From NCBI GenBank assembly GCA_963576735.1, contig OY755171.1, forward strand, positions 22,480,182-22,544,181: 64,000 bases of DNA. Direction: 5' to 3'. The notes beneath the pieces are model-generated. The model had not been told where the DNA came from, made no database searches, and saw nothing but the letters and a program-made list of their open reading frames with translations. Made by a program: the position numbers and the translations under genes. This DNA comes from Bedellia somnulentella. Its lineage: Eukaryota; Arthropoda; Insecta; Lepidoptera; Bedelliidae. Shown piece by piece: positions 1 through 8,499 of this stretch (position 1 is the stretch's first letter; each line of letters begins with the position of its first letter).

Positions 1-1
1 T

Positions 2-95
2 GAGATGGCAGTATACGATACTAAGTAAGTACGTAAGAGATGGCTGCTTTATCCCACGCGATAACTAGTTTAAACATGGCTCGTACTAGCCGGGC
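2..95. repeat. Direct repeat B, left copy
   Basis: About 94 bases starting GAGATGGCAGTATACGATAC recur in the same orientation at 4197-4290 with a few mismatches. Both copies lie in HELQ introns. No terminal inverted repeats or coding sequence are visible, so it may be a short element or part of a local duplication. Confidence 0.8.
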
Positions 96-242
96 AGCCT
101 CCGATAAAATTACTATCCCGCCAATAGAAACCCACCGTTTATCCATCCTGCTTTTATCTTCTTACTTAAACTTACAAACGCTTAATTAGAATGTTTTGTT
201 CATGAAAACCTCATGTGGGGATTATTACTAAATAAAGAAATG

Positions 243-290
243 GAACATTTCGACATCGGCGGGGATCGAACCCACGAACTATCTTACATC
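243..290 (-). repeat. tRNA-derived SINE remnant (B-box part)
   Basis: On the minus strand this reads GGTTCGATCCCCGCCGATGT, a good RNA polymerase III B box followed by a GTCGAAA end like the tRNA-like heads at 49.3 and 52.0 kb. The A-box half is degraded, so this is a SINE fragment and not a tRNA gene. Confidence 0.45.
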
Positions 291-661
291 GTATTTGAAC
301 CGTGATATATAGTGCAAGAAGAAACCTTGATAATATCTTTATTTCTAGATCTTTGAAATAGATATTCTGAGCCACTATCAAAATATTTATTTCCTTTATT
401 TATTAGTTACAAACGCTTTTTACCGTCTCACTAAAAGAACCTTTATTAATACTTTACACTACAATATTTATTATTTGATGTGAATTGCTGTTAACTAATA
501 AACTGTATTGTGCGTCTATTAGAGTCTTAGATAAGGGATATGAATCTTCGACATTTATCTAAATGTCTTCATAATACTAGTTGGTGTTACATACAGGAAT
601 TAAGTACCATATTACTTATTCTACCTGTAGTTAATGAAAACCTGCAGTATTTCTCACTTAC

Positions 662-743
662 TATTTGCAAATATGACAGTTGTTAATAACATTTCTAAGG
701 TACTGCCTCTTCCAGCTTCTCCAATCAAATGTAATTCATCTAC
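662..743 (-). CDS. HELQ: HELQ exon 4 (DELH box)
   Basis: Internal exon of the HELQ DNA helicase, 82 bases. It starts after a TTTTTTCAG acceptor and ends before a perfect GTAAGT donor. The 27 codons read VDELHLIGEAGRGSTLEMLL and on to FAN, with one extra base carried into the next exon. The DELH is the Walker B (DExH) box that coordinates Mg-ATP in SF2 helicases, and the GEAGRG(S)TLEM surround is typical of the HELQ/POLQ group. Exon 3 ends GLIV, so the join reads LIVVDELH, which is the expected HELQ order. The exon is separated from exon 3 by about 3 kb of intron containing a Penelope-like element and foldback elements. Later helicase motifs are outside the window. Confidence 0.88.
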
Positions 744-938
744 CTGAAAAAATAAAATACGTAATGTTTCGCATGTATTGAGAGGGTTAAAAAAATGGGT
801 TAAGTTAATTTTTACTATGTCAGCCATCTGAGAGGGAAAATCTAGTTAAAATTTGTATTTTTTTAAGATTGTTTTATAATATTCCACCCCAATTTTATTT
901 ATTTTTAGAGAGTATAGATATGCAAATTCAAAGTACTC

Positions 939-1041
939 TTACTCTATTTACCTTAATCTCTACTTAGTACATAGATTAAAAATCTACTTTAAACTATCAT
1001 TATTTTACATTTTTTTGAACATTCTTAAAGTGTAAACTTTG
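939..1041. repeat. Direct repeat A, left copy
   Basis: About 103 bases starting TTACTCTATTTACCTTAATC recur at 3621-3730 in the same orientation, with roughly one mismatch per ten bases and small indels. The two copies bracket the whole Penelope plus foldback block inside one HELQ intron. Confidence 0.85.
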
Positions 1042-1345
1042 TAATACTAATATTAATAAATTTCTTCGCTTAATTCCGCTAAATAATACCTGCAGTCTTC
1101 ATGCAACATGCACTGTGCACCGCCCGCCCTTCCACTTACAAGAAATCGAAAAGCAGACAATGCACCACACACACACCCGCAAGCGAAAACCACAGGCAAC
1201 CACAAACATGCGACGCGTTTCGACTCAACACGAGTCATTGACGAGCAGTTAGTAGACAGTTCGGCAGCTGACCACCGAGTGCCGGTCATACGATTTTGCG
1301 GTTATATTTATAGGCCAGGCTCCCCACTCCCCCACCCAAAGAACA
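1042..1345 (-). other. Putative 3' flank of the Penelope-like element
   Basis: Lies just downstream of the Penelope-like ORF stop on the minus strand and is more GC-rich than the surrounding intron. It contains a 5-base-stem hairpin (1222-1236) followed on the minus strand by GAAACGCGTC, reminiscent of part of a hammerhead ribozyme, as known in Penelope-like elements. The rest of the ribozyme core is not intact. Open frames here are short and I call no gene. Confidence 0.4.
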
Positions 1346-2677
1346 TCAATGACGAGTGACTATATTATTGGAAAAAATTGTCAAAAGTGGGGAAACGGTG
1401 TAGCCCAGCTGTTCATTCAGCAGTGCAACGGAATTATCATTATCATATCTGGAGATTTCAAGTTTCTCTAAAACACATAATCTTAATCCCTTATTACAAG
1501 TATGTAAAATCTCCAGATTATGATTATCGGGGAGAACGTGTCCAGTATCCAATAGATGTTTCGCAAAGTGAGACCTTTCTGGATGGTCGTTTCTGAATGC
1601 TGCCACGTGCTCCCCGTATCTTGTTAGAAAACTTCTACCAGTTTGCCCAATATAGACGCTGTTGCATTCAGGACAAACAATTTTGTAAACACCAGATTGT
1701 CTGTGTTTATCTAATTTCTCTTTTTGATTACATAAATAACGTTTCAAACTATTGTTTGTTCTGAACGCAACTTTAATACCAAACCCTTTAAGCGTCTTTG
1801 AAATCTTTTCAGAAATCGGACCAACATAGGTGAGACTGGACTTCATGCGGTCCAGTTTTTCAGGTGGTATAACATATAAGAGTCTGTTCACCATGTTGGT
1901 CCGTTTTCTTGTAATTAGTCTGTCTATTAATTGCTTGGTGTGTATTTGGTAAATAGTACTTAATTCTTTATTGTAATTAGAAGGTGATAATGGAACTGTT
2001 AGCAAACGGTGTACATAGCAATGAAAAGCTGCAAGCTTGTGTTGCCAAGGATGGCAAGAAGATGCGGGGATTACTGTATCAGTCTGTGTAGGCTTTCTAT
2101 AAATCTCAAAAACATGCTTATTTCCTGACCTTGTTATTTTAAGATCGAGGAAATTGAGAGATCCGTCCTGTTCTTTCTCTAACTTGAATTTAATTTTAGG
2201 ATGTATTCTATTTAAAATTTGAACGAAACTATCGAGCTGCCTATATGTACCTGTCCAGCATACAATTATGTCATCGACATATCTATAGTAATAAAGTATA
2301 TTACTCCTCCCAACAATGTTGTTACGCTCAAAATTATCCATAAAAATGTCAGCCATCAAGGGACTCAATGGAGAACCCATTGCCAGACCTTCTCTCTGTT
2401 GGTAGAAATAATTATCAAACATGAAATAATTTTGCTGCATACAGATGGAAGTAAGCCTTGATAGCTGGCATCTTTCCTCCGGATGTAGTCGCTGAGTTAC
2501 CATGAATTGTGAGATTAAACGTAAGCAATCTTTATATGGTACGTTTGAAAACAGACTTTCTACATCCAGTGAAACGAGCTTGGCATTGCAAGGAAGAACA
2601 ACATCCTTTATTTTGTCAATAAGATCCAAACTGTTTTTTAAAGTGAAAATCGGATTAAAATTAGTCTTAGCTTTCAA
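1346..2677 (-). CDS. Penelope-like element polyprotein, C-terminal part (RT + GIY-YIG)
   Basis: Retroelement ORF, 443 codons visible and open into the assembly gap, so the true start is missing (the first codon is not ATG). Order of domains: RT with a motif A-like SLDVESLFSNVP (residues 36-47), GLAMGSPLSPLMAD (97-110) and the catalytic YVDD (133-136); then a linker; then a GIY-YIG endonuclease with GVYKI (329-333) and YIGQT (342-346), plus a CPEC pair (335-338). RT followed by GIY-YIG is the diagnostic layout of canonical Penelope-like elements, which use the nuclease to nick target DNA. The reading frame has no internal stop over the visible part, which suggests a fairly young copy. It lies in a HELQ intron on the same strand as the gene. 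Confidence 0.93.
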   Translation of the reverse strand: MKAKTNFNPIFTLKNSLDLIDKIKDVVLPCNAKLVSLDVESLFSNVPYKDCLRLISQFMVTQRLHPEERCQLSRLTSICMQQNYFMFDNYFYQQREGLAMGSPLSPLMADIFMDNFERNNIVGRSNILYYYRYVDDIIVCWTGTYRQLDSFVQILNRIHPKIKFKLEKEQDGSLNFLDLKITRSGNKHVFEIYRKPTQTDTVIPASSCHPWQHKLAAFHCYVHRLLTVPLSPSNYNKELSTIYQIHTKQLIDRLITRKRTNMVNRLLYVIPPEKLDRMKSSLTYVGPISEKISKTLKGFGIKVAFRTNNSLKRYLCNQKEKLDKHRQSGVYKIVCPECNSVYIGQTGRSFLTRYGEHVAAFRNDHPERSHFAKHLLDTGHVLPDNHNLEILHTCNKGLRLCVLEKLEISRYDNDNSVALLNEQLGYTVSPLLTIFSNNIVTRH

Positions 2678-2680
2678 AAT

Positions 2681-2880
2681 NNNNNNNNNNNNNNNNNNNN
2701 NNNNNNNNNNNNNNNNNNNNNNNNNNNNNNNNNNNNNNNNNNNNNNNNNNNNNNNNNNNNNNNNNNNNNNNNNNNNNNNNNNNNNNNNNNNNNNNNNNNN
2801 NNNNNNNNNNNNNNNNNNNNNNNNNNNNNNNNNNNNNNNNNNNNNNNNNNNNNNNNNNNNNNNNNNNNNNNNNNNNNNNN
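2681..2880. other. Assembly gap (200 N)
   Basis: Exactly 200 undefined bases. The round length suggests a placeholder of unknown true size. It hides the 5' part of the Penelope-like ORF and the left flank of the foldback cluster that starts at 2883. Confidence 1.
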
Positions 2881-2882
2881 GA

Positions 2883-3617
2883 CCGATTTCTGAATTGGCC
2901 TAGACCTCGCTTTTATAACATACCCTTTTTATATAATAAATCGATAAAGGACATCAAACTAAACAACTTTGCCCATGGAAGGCCTATCTAAATTTTTGTA
3001 ATTTTCAAAAAAAAAAATATTTAAAAATGTTGTACCTAGTTCAAACTGAGAATATATAGAATGAGATTCTTTGCTTCAGTGAAAATAAGAAATAAAAAAA
3101 AACATCTGATCTATGCTTTTCGCGCTGTAAATAAAAACATAACATCTTTCGGTGTTTAGTTTGATCGATTTATAATATAAAAAGGGTATGTTATAAAAGC
3201 GAGGTCTAGGCCAATTGGAAAAAACTGGAAAATACCTAAAGAAGTTATGTTTTTGTTTACAGAGCGAAAAGCATAGATCAGATGTTTTTTTATTTTATTT
3301 CTTATTTTCACTGAAGCAAAGAATCTCATTCTATACTTTCTCAGTTTGAACTAGGTATATGATATTTTTCATTATTAAATATTTAGATAATAACAATATT
3401 TTAGATAGACATTCCATAGGCAAAGTTGTTAAGTTTGATGTCCTTTATCGATTTATAATATGAAAAGGGTATGTTATAAAAGCGAGGTCTAGGCCAATTG
3501 CGTATTCCAGCTGAGAACAACTTAAGTACCGTTCTGTCGCATGGAAATCTTAACAACTGAATGAGACAAAACAATACTTAAGTCGTTCTCAGCTTGAATA
3601 CTCAGTTCAGAAATCGG
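2883..3617. mobile_element. Outer MITE split by a foldback element
   Basis: Left end CCGATTTCTGAA (2883-2894) matches the inverted right end TTCAGAAATCGG near 3606-3617. If the inner element (about 2895-3499) is removed, the left end joins GCGTATTCCAGCTGAGAAC and pairs with the right-hand GTTCTCAGCTTGAATAC. This makes a TIR of roughly 33 bases on a MITE of roughly 135 bases. It is non-coding. The left target duplication cannot be read because of the gap. Confidence 0.6.
2895..3499. mobile_element. Foldback element with long inverted arms
   Basis: Left terminus GGCCTAGACCTCGCTTTTAT at 2897 is repeated inverted at 3497 and again, internally, at about 3164-3216. The arms 2897-3150 and about 3240-3497 are imperfect inverted repeats of about 250 bases. 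The third terminus at 3216 suggests two related elements, one inserted next to or into the other. ATT/AATT flanks both outer ends. No ORF is present. Confidence 0.65.
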
Positions 3618-3620
3618 GTG

Positions 3621-3730
3621 TTACTCTATTTACCTTAATCTCTACTTAGTAGTAGTACAATGATTAAAAACCTACATTAAACTATCCTTTATTTTACGAT
3701 TTTTTGAACATTCTTAAAGTGTAAACTTTG
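3621..3730. repeat. Direct repeat A, right copy
   Basis: Partner of 939-1041. It starts a few bases outside the foldback cluster and ends 16 bases short of the HELQ exon 3 boundary, so it is ordinary intron sequence duplicated on both sides of the insertion block. Confidence 0.85.
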
Positions 3731-3746
3731 TTTTAAATAAACTTAC

Positions 3747-3938
3747 CACAATAAGTCCGATTTCATTCAAACGATTTAGTTCGATTAGGTTATGTATCAG
3801 TATGAGTGCCTTTTCAATGGTAGCAATATAAATACTATTCTTTTTTCTTCTCTTCTTTGGGGGAAGTACACCTTTACCAGCAGCATATTCTTCTAGAAGA
3901 AAATCCAGTTGTACGGCAAATGGAGATAGGGACCATAT
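3747..3938 (-). CDS. HELQ: HELQ exon 3
   Basis: Internal exon of 192 bases (64 codons, phase 0 at both ends). It starts after ATTACAG and ends before GTAAGT. It begins IWSLSPFAVQLDFLLEEYA and continues GKGVLPPKKRRKK, SIYIATIEKA, and ends NEIGLIV. In HELQ proteins this is the stretch between motif I and the DExH box: an EEYA..KG..PP.KRR..KSLYIATIEK-type block containing the motif Ib TIEK. Joined to exon 2 it reads VQEK-IWSLSPF, and to exon 4 LIV-VDELH, both as expected for the family. It has no frameshift or stop. Confidence 0.9.
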
Positions 3939-4196
3939 CTGTAATGAAATCGTGAATGAGTTCAAATTTGTATAAAAGGAAACACATCACACTAGGACAC
4001 TCCATAGCAACACTCACCAGGAACATGACAAGCATAGAAATATTTAATTATAATAAGATAGATATACGATATTTTCTGAGTGTGAATGAGATAGCGGCGT
4101 CAACTTACGAGATTTGCAGTCAAAACGATAAGTGTGCTACCACTAACAGAAGGGCAAGCACGTGCGCTATTTTATCGACACGATAACGATTAGAAC

Positions 4197-4290
4197 GAGA
4201 TGGCAGTATACGATACTAAGTAAGTGCATAAGAGATGGCTGATTTATCCCACGCGATAACTAGTTTAAACACCGCTAGTACTAGCCAGGC
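4197..4290. repeat. Direct repeat B, right copy
   Basis: Same orientation as 2-95, nearly identical over about 94 bases. It lies 4.2 kb from its partner with all of HELQ exons 3 and 4 between them. Confidence 0.8.
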
Positions 4291-4483
4291 TGGTCACTTT
4301 AATTGAACATTTTCCCTGTTAGGTGCTCCTCCACTTATTACTTTATGTTAAGTTGAAGCAGAAAAGGTCGCTACACATCTATTCGATTTGAAAACAAGCC
4401 AGATGATATGGTGTATGATGTCTCTATATTTAGTATTATGAAGACCACAGTTACACGCCAAACTATCCACATACTCACACGAT

Positions 4484-4566
4484 AAGCGTGTCCCCTATTA
4501 CGTGAGCACACTGTTGAAGCAAAAAATGGGTACTCTACCAGGTGACAAATTCACGTGATGTTCAGA
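4484..4566 (+). repeat. SINE family 1 fragment
   Basis: Matches the inner part of the SINE seen complete at 29801-30168: the blocks CCTATTACGTGAGCACACTG and CAGGTGACAAATTCACGTGA correspond to that family in plus orientation. Both the tRNA-like head and the tail are missing. Confidence 0.7.
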
Positions 4567-4632
4567 ATTATTTGTACCTCTGCAAAAGTGCCTGTAAAAG
4601 GTTGGTTTTTGAGCTAAGTTTTTAATTTTCTT

Positions 4633-4640
4633 GCCTTTTC
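4633..4640 (-). other. HELQ: Non-canonical GC splice donor of HELQ intron 2
   Basis: On the minus strand the exon ends GAAAAG and the intron opens GCAAGA, which fits the known GC-AG donor consensus AG/GCAAGT. No GT donor keeps the frame: the reading frame meets TAG 21 bases past the proposed junction. Splicing here gives VQEK-IWSLSPF, which matches the HELQ family across the junction. Confidence 0.75.
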
Positions 4641-4813
4641 TTGCACAATTGCCACAAATGGTAACACAAACAGGACATTCTTTTTTCGATTTAGAACTTC
4701 TTTGAGCATCAGAATTTCAGCAACAAGAGTTTTTCCGCCGCTGGTTGGTAAAGCATAAATAAGATTTCGTCTTTGTTTGATTGCAGGCAAATTTAAACAT
4801 TCATCTTGCCAGT
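4635..4813 (-). CDS. HELQ: HELQ exon 2 (Walker A)
   Basis: Internal exon of 179 bases after a CTGTTTCAG acceptor. Two bases finish the Asp codon begun in exon 1, then [66 protein letters not shown] is the Walker A (motif I) that binds the ATP phosphates, and [10 protein letters not shown] is motif Ia. This is an SF2 helicase core of the Ski2-like HELQ group, which unwinds DNA 3' to 5' in repair of replication damage (family knowledge; Drosophila relative mus301/spn-C). It ends at the unusual GC donor. All key residues are intact. Confidence 0.92.
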
Positions 4814-5494
4814 CTGAAACAGAATGAATATTAGTATCAGGCTATGCATATTGTGTCAGTCTTATAAAATGAGTACATGAAAAAGAAAAATTCAAGTATA
4901 TTTTAGCTGTGGAGTGTCAGCTAAGAAGGACTAACCCATTTCTTGCTGAGAGTATTGAAAGTGACTTGAAGAGTATTGAGCGATTTGGCAGGAGAAACAA
5001 CACCAATGATACTTAAATTTTTCTACATTGTTATTTATATTTATTTAACTTCCTAAAGTGGCTGAAGATTTCAAATTATAATGCTTTGGCTGTTCCTTTT
5101 TGGGATTTATAGCGGGGAGTACATATGTACATTATGTACTGATTACCAAAACGTAGAACCCTCAGATATCATTACAATGATAATTAGTATAAATACTTTA
5201 AAAAATGGATTATGTATATGTATGTGTATAGTATGAGAAACACTTTCATGATCCCATGATATATCTTTAAAAGTTATTTGAATACAATCATAATCAGCTT
5301 CATCACCAATAATTTTCAAATCAATGATCCACTTTTCACTTATGACCTTTGCTGGTGCATGTACTAATGCAATCTTGCTATATTTCGCATGCAATTAAAT
5401 AAGAAAGATTTAAAGTATAGAAATGTGACTGTACTTCATACAACATCTTATTTATAGTCAAACTTTTGCTCTGCAGATTTACATTTATACAAAT

Positions 5495-5587
5495 GCATAC
5501 ATACATACATATACTCACGGCTATAAATCCCTAAAAGGGGTAGCCAGAGCTGAGAAATTAGAAATTTCTCAGCCACTTTTGGAAGTT
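5495..5587 (+). repeat. Dispersed repeat A-family, 5' half
   Basis: Begins with CATA repeats and ACTCACGGCTATAAATCCCT, then GGGGTAGCCAGAGC, then TTTCTCAGCCACTTTTGGAA. This is the left half of a repeat found at least eight times in the window. The right half continues at 7537. The break is flanked on both sides by GAAGTT, so it is a target duplication around the insertion 5588-7536. Confidence 0.75.
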
Positions 5588-5787
5588 AATCTGCTTTAAA
5601 ATAAATCCTTCAACCCTTTCACATTTCCATCTCTTCATTCTTCTTTTACTTGCCTACCTCAATAAACATTCTTGTCTACATAAGTAGTTTAAAATATTCG
5701 TTACCAATATTATAATTTATCATAAGTAAACTTATAAGTTAGCATCTTAAAGATCTCATTTACACACTAAGAAAAATATATTATTAA

Positions 5788-7270
5788 CCCACTTGTTACT
5801 ACCGTCGTTTTAAAACAACAGCATGAATAATAAAATCTACATTGAAATGTGGGTAGTTTTAATGAAATTTTATAATGTGATTGCTTTCGTCAGTGCAGCA
5901 TCTAACCGAGGAAAAATACAGTTTACGTCAAGATATTACGTTTTTTTTTGTATAAATATCTATAAAATACGAAAAATAATCATGTCTTTTCAAGGGTAAG
6001 TACAATATCATTTAAATATAATATTGGCCTGAAGTTACATTTAACTTGTTGTTATAACGTAGTTTTATCTATGCAGAAAAATAATATGCCTTACAATTAA
6101 CATTTTGGTACCTTTTTTGTCGAGAAAAGTAGGTGTTGTTTATAAACGAGGATCGTAAAATGAACTACCTTACCTACTCATGCAGTGAGAATGAGGACGG
6201 TGCATAGAAATACATTCTTCCTACTTGAAATCTTTTGTGTTACCTACGCTTTTATTGTTTTATCTGTGTTTTTGAAGTAGGTATTTCTTATTATTACAGA
6301 TCCCGTTTGGAAGAGCTTAAAAATAGAGGTTTTAGAGCTACTGGTACAATAAGGGAGAACCAAACTAGTAAGTGTCCTTTGCCCCCAAACAAAGAGATGC
6401 AAAAAACTGAGAGGGGGTCTTTTCAGTACAAATCTACTGGGCAGAAGAAATTGTCGTGTGCAAATGGAACGACAACAGTGTGGTGACTGTTGCTTCCAAT
6501 TCTCAAAAAGTATTGCCTCCGTCAAAAGTCAAACGTTTCTCTCAAAAAGAAAAGAAATTCATCCATGTGGATCAGCCGGCCCTAATAAATTCCTATAATG
6601 AAAATATGGGGGGCGTAGACAGGTCTGATCAAAATATTGGGCTCTATAGGACTTCAATTAGGGGCGAGAAATGGTATTTCTGTTTATTTTCTCACTGTAT
6701 CGATATGGCACTGCACAATGCCTGGCAGCTGTATAAAAATGACGGCGGTGAATACGATCATCTAAGGTTCAGAAGAAGTGTGTCATGTGGTTTACTGGAT
6801 ACATACAGAAAAACAGATCATCGTATGCCAGGTCGGGCTTCCGGTAGTTTACATGAATCTTCACGATATGATAACATAGGACACATCGTAACATATCGCC
6901 CTAAACAACTGCGTTGTGGATATTGTCACAAACATGCCTTTTTTTGCGTAAAATGTAACGTTACGTTGCACCCAAGAGATTGTTTTGCAGCCTATCATAA
7001 GCAATGTTAAAAGCGTACCTACATACATGTGCATTATTCAATAAGAGAAGTACTTATTTCGAAATATATTTTGTTTCAATCAACTCACCATGAACCCTTG
7101 CAACAGTAGTACATATTACTACCGTAGTTTTAAAACAACACCATTTTCCGGCTTTCCCAGAAAATTCTGTTTTTTTTTTGTATTTTTTTCTTAATCGTAG
7201 GCCATTAAACTGCTTCCAAACCAAAAATCAACTTATAAACTTAACTTTTTTTGTTTCCGTAACAAGTGGG
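5788..7270 (+). mobile_element. piggyBac-type DNA transposon, internally deleted
   Basis: Bounded by TTAA target duplications (5784-5787 and 7271-7274) and 12-base TIRs: CCCACTTGTTAC at 5788 and its inverse GTAACAAGTGGG ending at 7270. A subterminal motif TACTACCGT(C/A)GTTTTAAAAC occurs near both ends (5797 and 7117). At 1483 bases it is much shorter than autonomous piggyBac elements of about 2.4 kb. It keeps only the C-terminal half of a transposase, so it cannot move by itself. Confidence 0.92.
6298..7010 (+). pseudogene. piggyBac transposase remnant (C-terminal half)
   Basis: Two overlapping frames give one piggyBac-like protein. The first (from about 6298) reads LEELKNRGFRATGTIRENQT, KCPLPPNKEMQKTERGSF. 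A frameshift near 6440 moves to the second, VVCKWNDNSVVTVASNSQKV, then NENMGGVDRSDQNIGLYRTS, KWYFCLFSHCIDMALHNAW. The GGVD carries the last catalytic aspartate of the DDE/D transposase. The end is the Cys-rich domain CGYCHKHAFFCVKC with the last cysteine at 7007, used for TIR binding in the family. The N-terminal DNA-binding part and the first catalytic Asp are deleted. It is not functional. Confidence 0.9.
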
Positions 7271-7536
7271 TTAAGCTAAGAAAGAAGATTACCAAATTGA
7301 TTTATCCAATATTCTAGTCTTTTAAAATGTTATTATTATCATTAAGTTGTCTTTTAAATTCTGTATTAAAATTGGTAACTACTTTTGATAAAATTGTTAA
7401 TTGTTATTTTAAACTGTATATTAATTTTAAGATGGTTATAAGATTTTGCAGTGCCCTAACAGGGGTAATTGTCGGAACTTAATTAATATTTGTAACATCT
7501 TAATCTACCAAATGAAGCAATAAACGATTTGAATTT

Positions 7537-7702
7537 GAAGTTGAGTGGGGAAAGGATGGTTGGTGATGGAAGGTTGTTGGTGATGGGTCTCCAACCGCAT
7601 CGCCCAAAAATCCCTTAAAAAGCCCCAATACAGTTAGTCGCCTCTTACGTACACCCACCGGAAGAAATGGGGTAGTGCTATTCTAAGCCGACACTACACA
7701 GC
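7537..7702 (+). repeat. Dispersed repeat A-family, 3' half
   Basis: Continues the half at 5495-5587. It carries GGGTCTCCAACCGCATCGCC, AGTCGCCTCTTACGTACACC, GGAAGAAATGGGGTAGTGC and TATTCTAAGCCGACACTACA, the conserved right side of the family. Confidence 0.75.
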
Positions 7703-7850
7703 TGAAATGATAGATAAAAAGGTCAATCTGTTACAAATTTGGTTGCCAAGAGCAAGTTTGGCTTTAACTTCCTAATGGTGTCAGGTATCACTCAACTATT
7801 TAATTTATTCTAACTTTCTGTAAATTTGATTAAATAAATAAAAGGCTTAC

Positions 7851-8499
7851 CATAAAACTTATCAATATTTCTAAGTGATTTAAATAATCCTTTTACTTTT
7901 GGAGATAATCCATAGAATGTGTTTACATTATTATCTTGATTTTTCTCCAAAACACATGATTCTTTTATATCTAATAGGAAGGAGTCTTTGGTATCAATAA
8001 ATTCATTATTACTCTCCATTTCTAAAGCACATATTGATTTATTTACTTTTTGAAAAGTGTTGGAAACATTTTTCTTGAACTCAGAACAAACTTGTGTCAT
8101 TTCTTGTAGTTCAAATTTTGAATCAAACATATCTGAGATGCTAGAGTTTTCTTGGATTGCACTATTTGGATTTCTCAATTGATTTGATGATTGTGACCTC
8201 TTACTGTCTAAAATTGGTGATAGTCTATCGTTTTCAAAAACTTCCATAGAAAAGTTAAACAGTACTGGTGATTGGGGAGAGATCTCATCGTGATTTTTAT
8301 TTGATTCTGATAAAAATTCAACTTGGTTGCAAGGTATAGGGGGCGATTCGCATCTTCCCATAAGAGATTTGCTAATATCTTTATCATTTTCAAGCAATTT
8401 ACTGTGAAGAACACTTATTGGTCGTAAATTTCGACAAGTTCCCAGTCTACGTCGTTTTGGCGTTGAACTATTTTCAGGACATCTTAATCGGGTATACAT
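7851..8499 (-). CDS. HELQ: HELQ exon 1 (N-terminal region)
   Basis: First visible coding exon, 216 codons plus one base, ending at a GTAAGC donor. It begins MYTRLRCPENSSTPKRRRLG, a basic start with a possible nuclear localisation signal (PKRRR). It is then a long low-conservation Ser/Asn/Glu-rich region, typical of the poorly conserved HELQ N-terminus. It ends FYGLSPKVKGLFKSLRNIDK then FY, which matches the conserved stretch just before the helicase core in HELQ. Joining the last G to AC of exon 2 gives DKFYDWQDECL, again the family pattern. The ATG is preceded by CACC and, just before, by TTCTTTCTTCTACAG. That looks like a splice acceptor, so a 5' UTR exon may exist upstream. Confidence 0.85.

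Larger units (their letters stand above)
1..661. other. Non-coding: HELQ intron sequence downstream of the last visible exon
   Basis: AT-rich sequence with no supported exon. It should be HELQ intron on the minus strand, because the donor at 661-656 (GTAAGT on the minus strand) opens an intron whose acceptor is not in the window. It holds one arm of a direct repeat (2-95) and a tRNA-like B-box remnant near 250-275. I looked for the helicase motif III segment that should follow (a SAT-type motif) and did not find it. Confidence 0.6.
3939..4634. other. HELQ intron 2
   Basis: Intron between exons 2 and 3 on the minus strand, with an ACAG acceptor at 3942-3939 and a GC donor at 4634-4633. It contains direct repeat B (right copy, 4197-4290) and a SINE fragment (4484-4566). 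Nothing else coding is seen. Confidence 0.75.
5588..7536 (+). mobile_element. Retroposon inserted in the A-family repeat, itself split by piggyBac
   Basis: Flanked by GAAGTT at 5582-5587 and 7537-7542. Excluding the piggyBac (5788-7270) about 460 bases remain. The right end reads GAAGCAATAAACGATTTGAA, a typical 3' end of a non-LTR retroelement. No coding domain is retained. It is most likely a 5'-truncated LINE 3' UTR. Confidence 0.55.
4814..7850. other. HELQ intron 1, filled with nested elements
   Basis: Runs from the donor GTAAGC at 7850 to the acceptor at 4814 (minus strand). Most of it is a dispersed repeat split by a retroposon, which is split by a piggyBac (separate entries). Segments 4814-5494 and 7703-7850 are AT-rich with no recognisable gene. 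Confidence 0.75.
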
